A DNA stretch of 26,364 nucleotides, from contig JABCPU010000796.1 of NCBI GenBank assembly GCA_016800925.1, positions 1 to 26,364 on the forward strand. The letters run 5' to 3'. The stretch's first letter is position 1; each line of letters starts with the position of its first letter. A program made the translations under genes and the position numbers. Positions 10,501 through 18,145 of the stretch are shown one piece after another. The notes under the pieces were generated by a model. That model worked only from the letters and a program-made list of their open reading frames with translations. It was not told the DNA's origin and made no database searches. The DNA comes from Suillus spraguei. Its lineage: Eukaryota > Basidiomycota > Agaricomycetes > Boletales > Suillaceae.

Positions 10501-11916
10501 TCAGTGGGCTAACATTTGATTTTATAGGTCGTGTCAAAGCACGACCAGTTATGAAGGGTTCTCATTCGAAGACAAAGCCAACGTCTCGTCATGGCCGGGC
10601 CCTTCGTACCATATACTCCGATGGCGACTCTGACGCTATTGACGACAGGATCGAAGCCAAGTCCCAGAAACTCTTTCCAAGGAGCGCAGACAACTCTGCG
10701 ACAAGTTCTGCAGATGTGCCTGCAGATACTACTGAGGAGGCGGCTGCACCACTGTCACAGCCAAACACGGAGGTGAACGGTGCACTCCTGCGGTCTACAT
10801 CAACTTCAGACGCAGTTCAACATGATGTTGCCAGCGATATTGGCCAAGTTCTGGGGCAACCAGACACATCTTTGCCCGCAGAGCATCTTCCTGTGCCTCC
10901 TGGAGGATCGGGAGGAGGGGTGGTAGTGGTAGTAGGAGGAGGCGGTGATGTAGGAGGAGGAGGTAATGGAGGTAATGGATTGGTGAGCCGAGGTACCTTG
11001 GATGACGGCTTGACCAGTCGAGCACCACCGGAGCCCCACAACCTCCCCATGAACACTGATAGCCAATCTGAGGAGTCCATGCGCCGTCGAGAGCATCTCC
11101 ATCGTGAAATCCGCGATCCTCGTGAACCTGTCCATCAACTATCTCATGAACCCGACCGTCACGCATCTCGTGAACCCGACCGTCAAGTTTCTCGTGAACC
11201 CATCCGTCAAGATCTTCCAGATAATTTCCATCGTGATCGAAGGAATTATCCTTTCTATGGCTCTCGTGGGCCTCTCCCTCCTGACTCCCGTGGTCCATTT
11301 CCTCCTGACCCCCGCGGTCCTTTCCCTCCTGACCCTCGTGAACGCCTTAATCGAGAGGTGCATGATCCTCGTATGCCTGGTCGTGGTACTCATGACGCAT
11401 CCTATCCAGTAAGTGATACACTCTGATTTTTGCATGATTAAATTAATGTCTTGGCAGCTGCAGGATTACCAACGCCTCCATCCACATGATCTATACTATC
11501 ATCACAATGGCAATGGCCATGGTCACGAAAGCCCTCCTGAGCACTACGATACTCGCAACCCTACACGAGATTTGTCCCCAGTGGCAGAATCCAGCACAGA
11601 CCATGGCATGGAACGGGAGCGCAGTCGCTCGCAGGCATACTCCGACCATGACAGATATAGCCCGGCTATGGACTATGGATACACGCGCCGTGAATATGGA
11701 TACCCTCCCCGTGGTGATTTTGACGATCGTAGCCATGGAATGCCTCCCCAGCACAGCAGAGGTTACTATCCTGACCCCCATGCTCATGGGAGACGACCTG
11801 GATACACCGCGGACTCCAGGTGGGCCGGTCACGATTCACGCAGTCCATACTATGGACCAAGTCCCAACTCGAGCTCTCAGGCAGAGTACCCAGGCAAGGC
11901 GCCTCCTTCTACTTGA
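7595..11916 (+). CDS. large KDZ-associated accessory protein, function unknown
   Basis: Nine exons (7595-8741, 8793-8962, 9016-9129, 9185-9249, 9302-9504, 9560-9814, 9873-10475, 10528-11408, 11458-11916) join in frame through GT-AG introns of 49-58 nt to 1298 codons. Residues 1-310 are Ser/Pro/Gln-rich, with duplicated GSAQSG and SPFTGD blocks. Residues of about 320-500 form an ordered helical domain (SINYWNLYSNYF, CYAKFKEQYPDTFQDIL) resembling DNA-binding helical domains in spacing, but not identified. A second ordered block at about 565-655 carries TFPWKLMPNAL and KGVAGLTQKEVTILVEAL. The C-terminal half is basic (GKRKKRKSSG, a likely nuclear signal), then Gly/Val-rich, then Arg-Asp-Pro-rich with two 8-residue repeat arrays and a His/Tyr/Gly/Arg tail. 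Its place in the same element and orientation as the transposase suggests a role in mobility or chromatin binding. I do not recognise a named family. Confidence 0.8.
11119..11214 (+). repeat. four 24-bp coding repeats (SR-EPDRH type)
   Basis: Four head-to-tail 24-nt units at 11119, 11143, 11167 and 11191 share ctcgtgaacccgaccgtcaa and encode an 8-residue unit of the form REPDRQVS in the accessory protein. Confidence 0.85.
11262..11333 (+). repeat. three 24-bp coding repeats (RGPFPPDP type)
   Basis: Three 24-nt units starting at 11262, 11286 and 11310 share cgtggtcc...cctcctgac and encode RGPFPPDP-like octapeptides, immediately downstream of the first 24-bp array. Confidence 0.85.
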
Positions 11917-12381
11917 CCGTATGTATCTCCTTTAGCCCCCCGGTTCATTATTATGCTTTCTATTTTTTGTCGTCCAAGTTGTAGTCCGGTCATTTCCACC
12001 TTCCTGCCCATCCCTGTTCTGCTATTCTGCCTTTTTAGTATGCCGCTCTCTTCTGCACCACCTTCGATGTGTTTTGTTTCTTGTTCTGCTGTTCTGCGTT
12101 TATGCCGCTCTCATATGCACCGTGACTGCCCTCGATGTGTTTTATTTCTCGTACCTGACCCTTTTAATTCATCCTAGTACTTCTGTATGTAGTTCAACAT
12201 CTTGTCGTGCTGTTACCATCCATCCAATACATTGAGTATGTTGCTTGAACCAATGTGTGAAATTTTCACCACTACTACAAGCACGAGTGTCGAGCGGAAC
12301 ACCCGTTGAAAAAACAAACGGAAAACATAAGTGAATATGTGACAGTCCTCCAAAACATCGCAAATGTTCCCCCCCAAAAAC
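11917..12381. other. KDZ right arm, proximal non-coding part
   Basis: This is pyrimidine-rich 3' flanking DNA of the accessory gene with no credible gene. It includes the duplicated block at 12015-12149. Weak minus-strand frames are only shadows of the repeats. Confidence 0.6.
12015..12149 (+). repeat. diverged tandem duplication of about 67 bp
   Basis: Copy 1 (12015-12080) and copy 2 (12082-12149) share tgttctgct(a/g)ttctgc, tatgccgctctc and cgatgtgtttt, in the same order. They are non-coding and lie downstream of the accessory gene stop. Confidence 0.75.
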
Positions 12382-12601
12382 CTCCTCGACGACCCTCTCA
12401 AACCTCCTCGACGACCTTCTCAAACCTCCTTGAAGACCCTTCCAAACCTCCCTGACATCCCTCTCAAACCTCTCCAATGACCCTCTCAAACCTCTCATAC
12501 GACCCTCTCAAACCTCTCATACGACCCTCTCAAACCTCCCTCACAACTCTCTCAAACCTCCTCAACGATCCTCCCAAGCCTCGCAGACACTCCTCTCAGA
12601 C
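12382..12601 (+). repeat. 22-bp minisatellite, ten units, in the KDZ right arm
   Basis: Ten consecutive 22-bp units run from 12382 to 12601 without spacing changes. Each begins ctc(c/t)t and ends accctctcaaac or a close variant, and the two central units (12492-12535) are identical. The period is not a multiple of three and no frame uses it. It is pyrimidine-rich on this strand. Possible roles are a transposase-binding array or a replication or expression effect; none is shown. Confidence 0.92.
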
Positions 12602-12774
12602 CTCCTTTAGAAGAATAGTATTTGTCAGTTTACAAAGGTGAGGGTCACGTACCTTGGTAGGAAAATTCAGTAGAATCTGGAGGCAATGGGCGGGAGGTTC
12701 TTTCAGGAGGGACGTCTTGGAGATAGGTTAGCGCACACCAAGAAACCCAGTCTGAAAGACCGTGGGAAGGTCTA

Positions 12775-12793
12775 AAAAGTGCTGCCAAGGGTG
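12775..12793 (-). repeat. KDZ right terminal inverted repeat
   Basis: aaaagtgctgccaagggtg is the inverted partner of 1771-1789 (15 of 19 matches) and abuts the right 8-bp duplication. Confidence 0.85.
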
Positions 12794-12801
12794 TGGCTTG
12801 G
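12794..12801. repeat. KDZ target site duplication, right copy (tggcttgg)
   Basis: Exact copy of 1763-1770, followed by the resumed hAT exon. Confidence 0.92.
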
Positions 12802-13129
12802 TGGGGTGTACGTCTCGTTATTTTATTTGTATTGCTTTCATACTGACATGATTCAAAAAACTTTAAAGCACCATTCTATACAATACCCAACTATTTCCCG
12901 CATTGCAAAGGACTACCTCGCCATTCAGGGATCAGCTGTTGCGTCTGAGAGAGCATTTTCGAGCGGCGGTGTTACTGGGACCGTGCGTCGCAGCTGTTTG
13001 AAGCCAACAACATTCGAGGCTCTTCAATTGCTCAAGAGCGCATACCGCCAAGGTCACATCTCCGCAACAGCCCAGGCTGAATTCGCCGCTCCTTATGATA
13101 ACCGCGTCGATGTCAATGAAGAGTTCTAG
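12802..13129 (+). pseudogene. hAT transposase, C-terminal dimerisation domain (after the KDZ insertion)
   Basis: The interrupted exon resumes with codons for W-G (12802-12807). A 61-nt intron follows (12808-12868; donor gtacgt, branch ctgac, acceptor aaag), then the last exon 12869-13129. It encodes HHSIQYPTISRIAKDYLAIQ, then SAVASERAFSSGG, the diagnostic hATC dimerisation motif, and ends at a tag stop. The piece is in phase with the exon ending at 1770, so this is the 3' part of the same gene. Confidence 0.92.
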
Positions 13130-13335
13130 TAGCTATTCGTATTGTACATGTCATTTTCGTTTTGATTTTTTTTGCTAATTAAATCAACGGTTCGAGGGTT
13201 CGAACACGTTCTGAACCTGAACTGAACCCTTGCGAACGCGTTCGAAGGCGTCCGGTCCAGGGTTCGCCCATCTTGCTTGAACCTGACCACTGGTCGAGTT
13301 CGGGGTTCGCAGATATAGGGTGATGAACCTAACCG
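13130..13335. other. hAT right subterminal region
   Basis: Non-coding. It is dense in ggttcg, gaacc and gaacg motifs mirroring the left arm, with the palindrome cgaacgcgttcg at 13233-13244 and an inverted match to gaccagtggt of the left arm. Confidence 0.75.
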
Positions 13336-13356
13336 AACCGGACTTCGGCAGCACTA
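13336..13356 (-). repeat. hAT right terminal inverted repeat
   Basis: The inverted copy of 71-91, ending cggcagcacta against the duplication atgtaggc. Confidence 0.92.
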
Positions 13357-13364
13357 ATGTAGGC
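13357..13364. repeat. hAT target site duplication, right copy (atgtaggc)
   Basis: Exact copy of 63-70. It lies inside the protease coding exon. Confidence 0.93.
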
Positions 13365-14277
13365 CAGATGTCGGTGACAGAACTGAAACAAAGCAATTGC
13401 TATCAGTCTGGATTGATCTAGGAACTGAGGTAGTTTACGTGTATGTAATATCATGGATGTGCAAGGCATTATCAGTTCCACCGAAGGTGACTTGTCCAGC
13501 GGTTTCTTCCTGTGAACCAGCATAGGGCTGGAAAAAGACACCAAGAATGTTCGCAGGAATGACGTTGCGGTTGCGGCTATACAGGCAGGTTGTTAGTGAA
13601 TGTCGGGATCGCCCTTTCCGGCCTTGAAATCATGGTGCCGCGTGACAAGACAGAAGGCCCGACGCCAAGGACACCGTCAAAACCATCGAAGCCCTCTGAC
13701 CGAGAGGCAACACCGATCGGCTGCCCCACAACAGTGAGCCCAGGACCGACAGTGACGGTGTCGAAGACCAACATTCCTATAGATAATCGTAGGTATTTTC
13801 AACTTATGATATCATATTGTATGTCGCACTGTCCATGATTTCGTCACCATCGTAGTTGATCTCTATAACCTCGCCAGTGGCGCGGCTGGTCCCGGTTCGC
13901 TGGTACTGAGTAGAGGCACCAACCCATGTGTTCGCGCTACCGCTATCTAGCATCAAGTTGTCTTCAATAATGCATTAGCAGCCACATGTTTTTTCAGTAT
14001 TGAACTCACAGCTTGTGGGGGGGACGCCAATGTTAACTGATATGGTGTAGGCTATAAGATTGTTTGTCAGAGGAACGTTCATCTGACGTTGTCCGTGCTT
14101 GCTGCGATTCCTAAGGGCCTGCGAACGAGCTCTGTCGTGCGCTACGAGGTTATAAGTACCATTGGGAAAATTTAGCCTACTGGTAATGGGGACGGAGGTA
14201 GGGGAATTGGCAGCTTTAACGAGCGATCCCGTGATTGACAAAACTAGGACAAGTGTTAACAATGGAGCGGGGAACAT
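13357..14277 (-). pseudogene. polyporopepsin-like secreted aspartic protease (family A1), 5' part, disrupted
   Basis: The start at 14277 gives a signal peptide (MFPAPLLTLVLVLSITGSLVKA) and a propeptide. Exons run 14277-14010, 13961-13830, 13776-13439 and 13382-13357, with introns of 48-56 nt. The first catalytic motif is present (LMLDSGSANTWVGAS), followed by DTVTVGPGLTV, GFDGFDGVLGVGP and the QVTFGG block, in polyporopepsin order. Two lesions are visible. A 4-bp tandem duplication (cagg twice, 13582-13589) shifts the frame after FTNNL and brings a stop within three codons; without it the frame continues YSRNRNVIPANILGV. The hAT element splits the last visible exon at 13357-13364, and the rest is at 70-1. 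The intact family consists of secreted acid endopeptidases. This copy cannot make a full protein. Confidence 0.88.
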
Positions 14278-14313
14278 GGCTGACTGGAAAGTGATATCAT
14301 ACTCAGTGGCCCA

Positions 14314-14320
14314 TTATATA
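14314..14320 (-). promoter_or_regulatory. possible TATA box of the aspartic protease gene
   Basis: On the minus strand tatataa lies 37-43 nt upstream of the protease start codon, within typical range for a short-leader fungal promoter. This is inferred from sequence and position only. Confidence 0.35.
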
Positions 14321-14532
14321 TGTGCTAGCGAATTCAATGATGGCAATGTCTGGCACCTTAGTATTAGCCACGTATAAAACGTCCCCTCGAAAAAGCGATG
14401 ACGAGATAGTTGCAATCCGAATCATCACGAGTGTGAGGATTAGCCCCGATAAAGTGTGACACGAGATGGTTTGCTTTAAAATATGCCAATACCAGGTGGC
14501 AGGAATTCACAATTCGCCTGTTTACCCACAGT

Positions 14533-14991
14533 TCAAATGTCACCATTAATGCATTGACCTGTCTCACGTTCATTTCCATAGAGATGCTGACCTATTATGA
14601 ATGCACCTTGGTAGAACGTCCACGTCAGTGCTAAAGCTAGTGTAATAAACATTGCTAAGGAGAGCGACGTCCATGTTCTCCTGGATGACGACTCTACCGC
14701 TGACTCGTCACAAAACTTGCTCATGTGACATGCATAACCAAGCCCATCCAACATGTGTCCACGTAGCTTGCTTGATTCCTAGTCCGCTTGTGGCGTCGGT
14801 GCTGTAGTGGACCTGAAAATTCTTTGATGTTGGGAGGCTTGCATGAGGGAGGGAGGGGTTGATTCAGGGGATGAAACTGTAGCGGCAGGAGGGACATTTT
14901 CCTCTGGGGACCTTTTGTGTGAGTGCCCTGAGCTTTCATGGGTGATGTGACTTGCTGCTGAGCTATCGCCTGTTTTTGGGAAGGTTTCCAA
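14533..14991 (-). pseudogene. possible Ser/Thr/Pro-rich single-pass membrane protein with an in-frame stop
   Basis: One minus-strand frame is open from about 15028 to 14533, except for a single TAG at 14779-14781. Before the stop it reads a Ser/Pro/Gln-rich segment (SSAASHITHESSGHSHKRSP). After it come a short Cys-containing stretch and a clear hydrophobic segment (SLAMFITLALALTWTFYQGA). A consensus-like donor (gtcagc) follows the hydrophobic segment, so a further exon may exist. No start codon opens the frame and I recognise no family. It may be a nonsense-mutated gene fragment or chance; the membrane-like segment and low-complexity linker favour a relic. Confidence 0.35.
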
Positions 14992-15323
14992 CAGTCGCGC
15001 TTTATGTATTTTGCTGGCATTTTCATTTCAGTCTATCTTATGTCTGTTGATTTTGGCCCATGCGCAACTGACTGGAACTTGCCGAAGAAATCAAATCATT
15101 TTGTGACCAGCGACTGTTCTTCTGGCTCGAGGTAGTCTGCCTTATCAATGCGCTCAGCGGTGCAGTTCTCACCCTTCCGATTATTGCTAAGTGGTTGAAG
15201 GTGATCACATATGTGGTTATTGAGTGTCATATAACATGTTTACGCGCAATTGCAATTACAGGGTCGCACCGGATACGAAGACGCCTCACTTGCTGGTAGG
15301 TAGCAGTTGCTATAACTACTCTG

Positions 15324-16181
15324 CGTATCTACATAAACGGATAATTCGTCGACCCTATTGAGGGTGGCACAATCGAGTGAGTGTCAGTCTCATTCGTGCA
15401 GTGTTGTCAATCTCGGTAAGAATTCTTTCGTAGAATCGTTACAAATGGTTCATATCTTATTCTTGCAGAAACGGGAAAAATGGCTATCGCAGCTGGCACA
15501 AATGCCGATATAAACATTGCTGTGAAGGCACCAAAGAAAGCCTACAAAACTTCATGGGGCCTGAGAATTTCTGGAGGCAAGCCGTGTCGAAGCTCGCTGT
15601 TTTGATGGAGGAACATATCGCAGAGTTTGCTGATTCTGATGCCCCTGCCAATGGTATGTGCACCACTACCGCTCTTAAGAGTTAACGAAGTGGCTCACAC
15701 CTTGCAGGGAAGGCCCGCAATACCACGTACGGTCGAGACAACAAAGGAGCGATTGCCGTCATGGAATATTATGTTGACTGGGTTGACAAAATCGACAAAA
15801 TCAACGGGAAGATTATCGAAGTTTGTGGTTCCTCTCTTTCACATCATCCACCCTAGACCAACGAGAATAAACTAGCTTGTGCCAGACATGAACCGATTGG
15901 TGTTGTGGTAAGGATTTTTCTTGAATGTTATCTGAACAGGATCTTAGTTCATACTTGGGGTCAAATTATTCCATGCAATGTGAACTTCTGAACTCGCTCC
16001 GCTTTTTGTTCTCTTTTGTACCCTTATCGAGGTGGGCTTCCCTCCATGTGTCATCAACATCATGAACGGATATGGTCCAATGGTAGGGCAAGCAATCTCT
16101 GAGCACCCTCTTATCGAGAAAGTTGCATTAACTGGTAGTACTCTGACGAGACAGGAAACTATGGTTGAGCTTGGCGTATAG
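15324..16181 (+). pseudogene. aldehyde dehydrogenase pseudogene (N-terminal and central remnants)
   Basis: Family landmarks appear in order but broken. FVDPIEGGTI is preceded by an in-frame TAA at 15342-15344. VVNLETGKMAIAAG, then VKAPKKAYKTSWGL, then, after a frame change near 15565-15580, KLAVLMEEHIAEFADSDAP. Next come TYGRDNKGAIAVMEYYVDW, KLACARHEPIGVV and GQIIPCNVN (the usual GQIIPWNFP, with Trp lost), followed by a stop. After a missing stretch, GFPPCVINIMNGYGPMVGQ and EKVALTGSTL are seen. A presumed intron at 15377-15401 is only 25 nt. The catalytic Glu/Cys half (ELGGKSP onwards) is absent. The family oxidises aldehydes with NAD(P)+; this copy is clearly dead. Confidence 0.85.
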
Positions 16182-18145
16182 CTAATTTAATTCATCTCTC
16201 CCTGAAGACTTGTGAAACTCCCGCATATTTTGCATTAGAATGCGAGCCTGAGGGAAAATAGGACTAAGCAATATTCTAGAAAGGACGACAGGGAGGTGCA
16301 ACACAGTTTATGGAAGCACGCCGCTTATGCCCTGCATGGAATGGGATCATTCTGGACGTGCGCATCCGCAAATTCGATTTCGAATGTTCAGGTGCTGAGG
16401 CTGAGAGTAGAGCAAAAGAGAGAGATGGGATGAAGGTGATGATTGGGATGTTGTTGCTGGTTGAGTAGCGAAGAGAACGTTCACCAGTCAGATGTTTTCG
16501 CTGGAGGTACAAGTAGATGCCTTGACGCATAAGGAATACAAGACATCCGATAATGTACATATCTCTGCATTCCAGTCATGCTCATACGTCAAGTGTGTTC
16601 AGCTTCGACATAAAACTATTGTATAACACCAGCGAACAGGAAACTATCATGCACGTAGATGGATTTGCAATTTGGTACTGAATTATTGTACAAACTTAAA
16701 GATAACTCCCCGCGGCAGCTCCTGTGAGTCTTAGGCGCTTGCTAGGAATTACACTGGCAGTACATACAGGACCACGTGATAAGGTGCTTGAGCTTGAAGG
16801 TTCTGCCTCGTTCATGCTGCGATCAGTTGCAGACAATGACAACGAAGTTCGTGTGCATACAAGTGCAAATACAGTTCGCAGTGTGTGACCAGCCGCACTA
16901 CATAGACTATGTTGAGTTATCCGCAAGTCTCAGACACGTCGTCGAAGTACGATCTGTACAAGGAACCCGCTGACAAACGCGTAGCGTACACAAAAACTAG
17001 CTACTGTATTTATCCACCGACGATTTGAGGTTTAAGCCACCGTTTCGGCTCCTTCTGAGTCGAGCTCATCACTAAATACTCCCTCCAACAGGGAGCGATG
17101 ATATCATGATGAAGTTCAAATGTTCAACGCGGCTACTAACTCCTTCAGCCAGAGATCGCAAGAACTTGAACAGCGTGAGTTTCCGCAGCTTCCATTACAT
17201 ATTTCGCACGACTCAGTTTGAAGACCGATGGCTTCTGCAAGCGTGCAAATGCTGCGCCATCAATTGATGCATTCCACAAGCCCATCCGAGTCGAAGCAGT
17301 TCCTGAGCCTATTCATGGTTACTGTATCCGCCGACTCAAACCAGCGAAACACTTTCACGAGCGATCTTTACACAACAACCCGTGGACCATTACCACTGGT
17401 ATAGTGAGGTTCATGTAAAATCGTGCTGGCTGTTAATATACACACTAGTTCAACCCAGAGGATGACACATTAAGCTTCCAAGCACGCACCTTGCAGCCCA
17501 ACGTGCCAACACCACTAGGCTGCTAAAGGCTTAACGTTTAACCTTCAGACCCTTGTCATGCGAACACATGCATTAAATTCAGGCAAGCATCGCGTAAAAC
17601 AGTTATATCCCGACTGCAGCAACGTTAGGGCCGTAAGTGTGGATCGGCTTATAAAATCTGTGAAACAGTGGATAACTGGGAGTTCAGGGTATGCGTGTTG
17701 TGCAGCGTCGACAAAGCACAAGCCTGTTGACTAGACGATACAGACTAGTTGAATTGATACAGATAGCATGAAACGATGGTCGATGAACCGCATAAAATAG
17801 AAGGGAAAAAACACAAAAAAGAAACAAAAGAGCACGGGGACAACAGTTGCAGACAGCGAGACGAGCATGGGACAAAAACATATGATTAGGGTGTGGGGTA
17901 ATCCAATTGGATGGCTTGCATTAGATGATAGAAAGTGATTTAACTGGGCGATGATCAATAGCGAAAGTCACCGGAGATCTAAGACGAGAAACAGCAAGAC
18001 AACAAAATGCCGGGCAGCGAGAACGCCGATTAATGAAGCGCAAGACATATGAACGCACAGGAATATCAGCATTTATCTTCTCGCCGCGTAGAGTTATGAC
18101 GATTTTTTTCTAGTTCTTCCGGCCTCCGCTGTAATGGACATGTAC
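16182..18145. other. gene-poor region, no supported gene
   Basis: Only short frames are present, none with recognisable motifs. Examples are a plus-strand frame at about 16310-16468 starting MEARRLCPAWNG, a minus-strand C-terminus-like frame at 16696-16926, and a plus frame at 17218-17418. An A-rich stretch on the plus strand (about 17800-17830) and the absence of spliceable long frames suggest decayed intergenic DNA. Confidence 0.55.

Larger units (their letters stand above)
1771..12793 (+). mobile_element. KDZ (Kyakuja-Dileera-Zisupton) DNA transposon, apparently complete, 11,023 bp
   Basis: The ends are imperfect inverted repeats beginning CACC and containing GGCA(A/G)CACTTTT, inside an exact 8-bp duplication as reported for Zisupton elements. 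Contents in order: left arm with gtaggctc repeats (1771-2114), KDZ transposase with Ulp1 tail (2115-6371), a spliced-leader-like spacer (6372-7594), a large repeat-rich accessory gene (7595-11916), and a right arm with duplications and a 22-bp minisatellite (11917-12793). Both genes point the same way, and their frames stay open through 11 and 9 exons with no stop or frameshift. This suggests a young, possibly active copy. It inserted into a hAT element that was itself in a host gene. Confidence 0.9.
71..13356 (+). mobile_element. hAT-superfamily DNA transposon, interrupted by a nested KDZ element
   Basis: The element starts tagtgctgccg and ends in its inverted copy cggcagcacta, flanked by an exact 8-bp duplication. 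Subtracting the nested KDZ element and its extra 8 bp leaves about 2255 bp. Both subterminal regions are crowded with ggttcg/gaacc motifs in both orientations, usual as transposase binding sites in fungal hATs. The coding part holds the middle and C-terminal hAT motifs (RTRWASLFNM, ALDPNYK, WWG..S.QYP, ASERAFSS), but no BED zinc finger or N-terminal catalytic region was found. It was therefore probably an internally shortened, non-autonomous copy even before the KDZ insertion. It disrupts an exon of the aspartic protease gene. Confidence 0.93.

Noticed and set aside
10795..11298. Minus-strand frame with repeated DGRVHE units opposite the accessory gene
   Set aside because: It is a shadow of the 24-bp coding repeats on the plus strand, whose exon joins continue in frame on both sides.
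12169..12498. Minus-strand frame with repeated RFERDV/RRSSRRFE units
   Set aside because: It is produced by the 22-bp minisatellite. The period is not a multiple of three and no start or splice context supports a gene.
12382..12601. CRISPR-like array
   Set aside because: The units are contiguous without unique spacers, and the genome is eukaryotic.
13590..13838. Plus-strand 82-codon frame, Pro/Thr-rich, over the aspartic protease
   Set aside because: It is the antisense of the protease exon containing DTVTVGPGLTV and GFDGVLGVGP. The minus strand carries the family motifs and splice sites.
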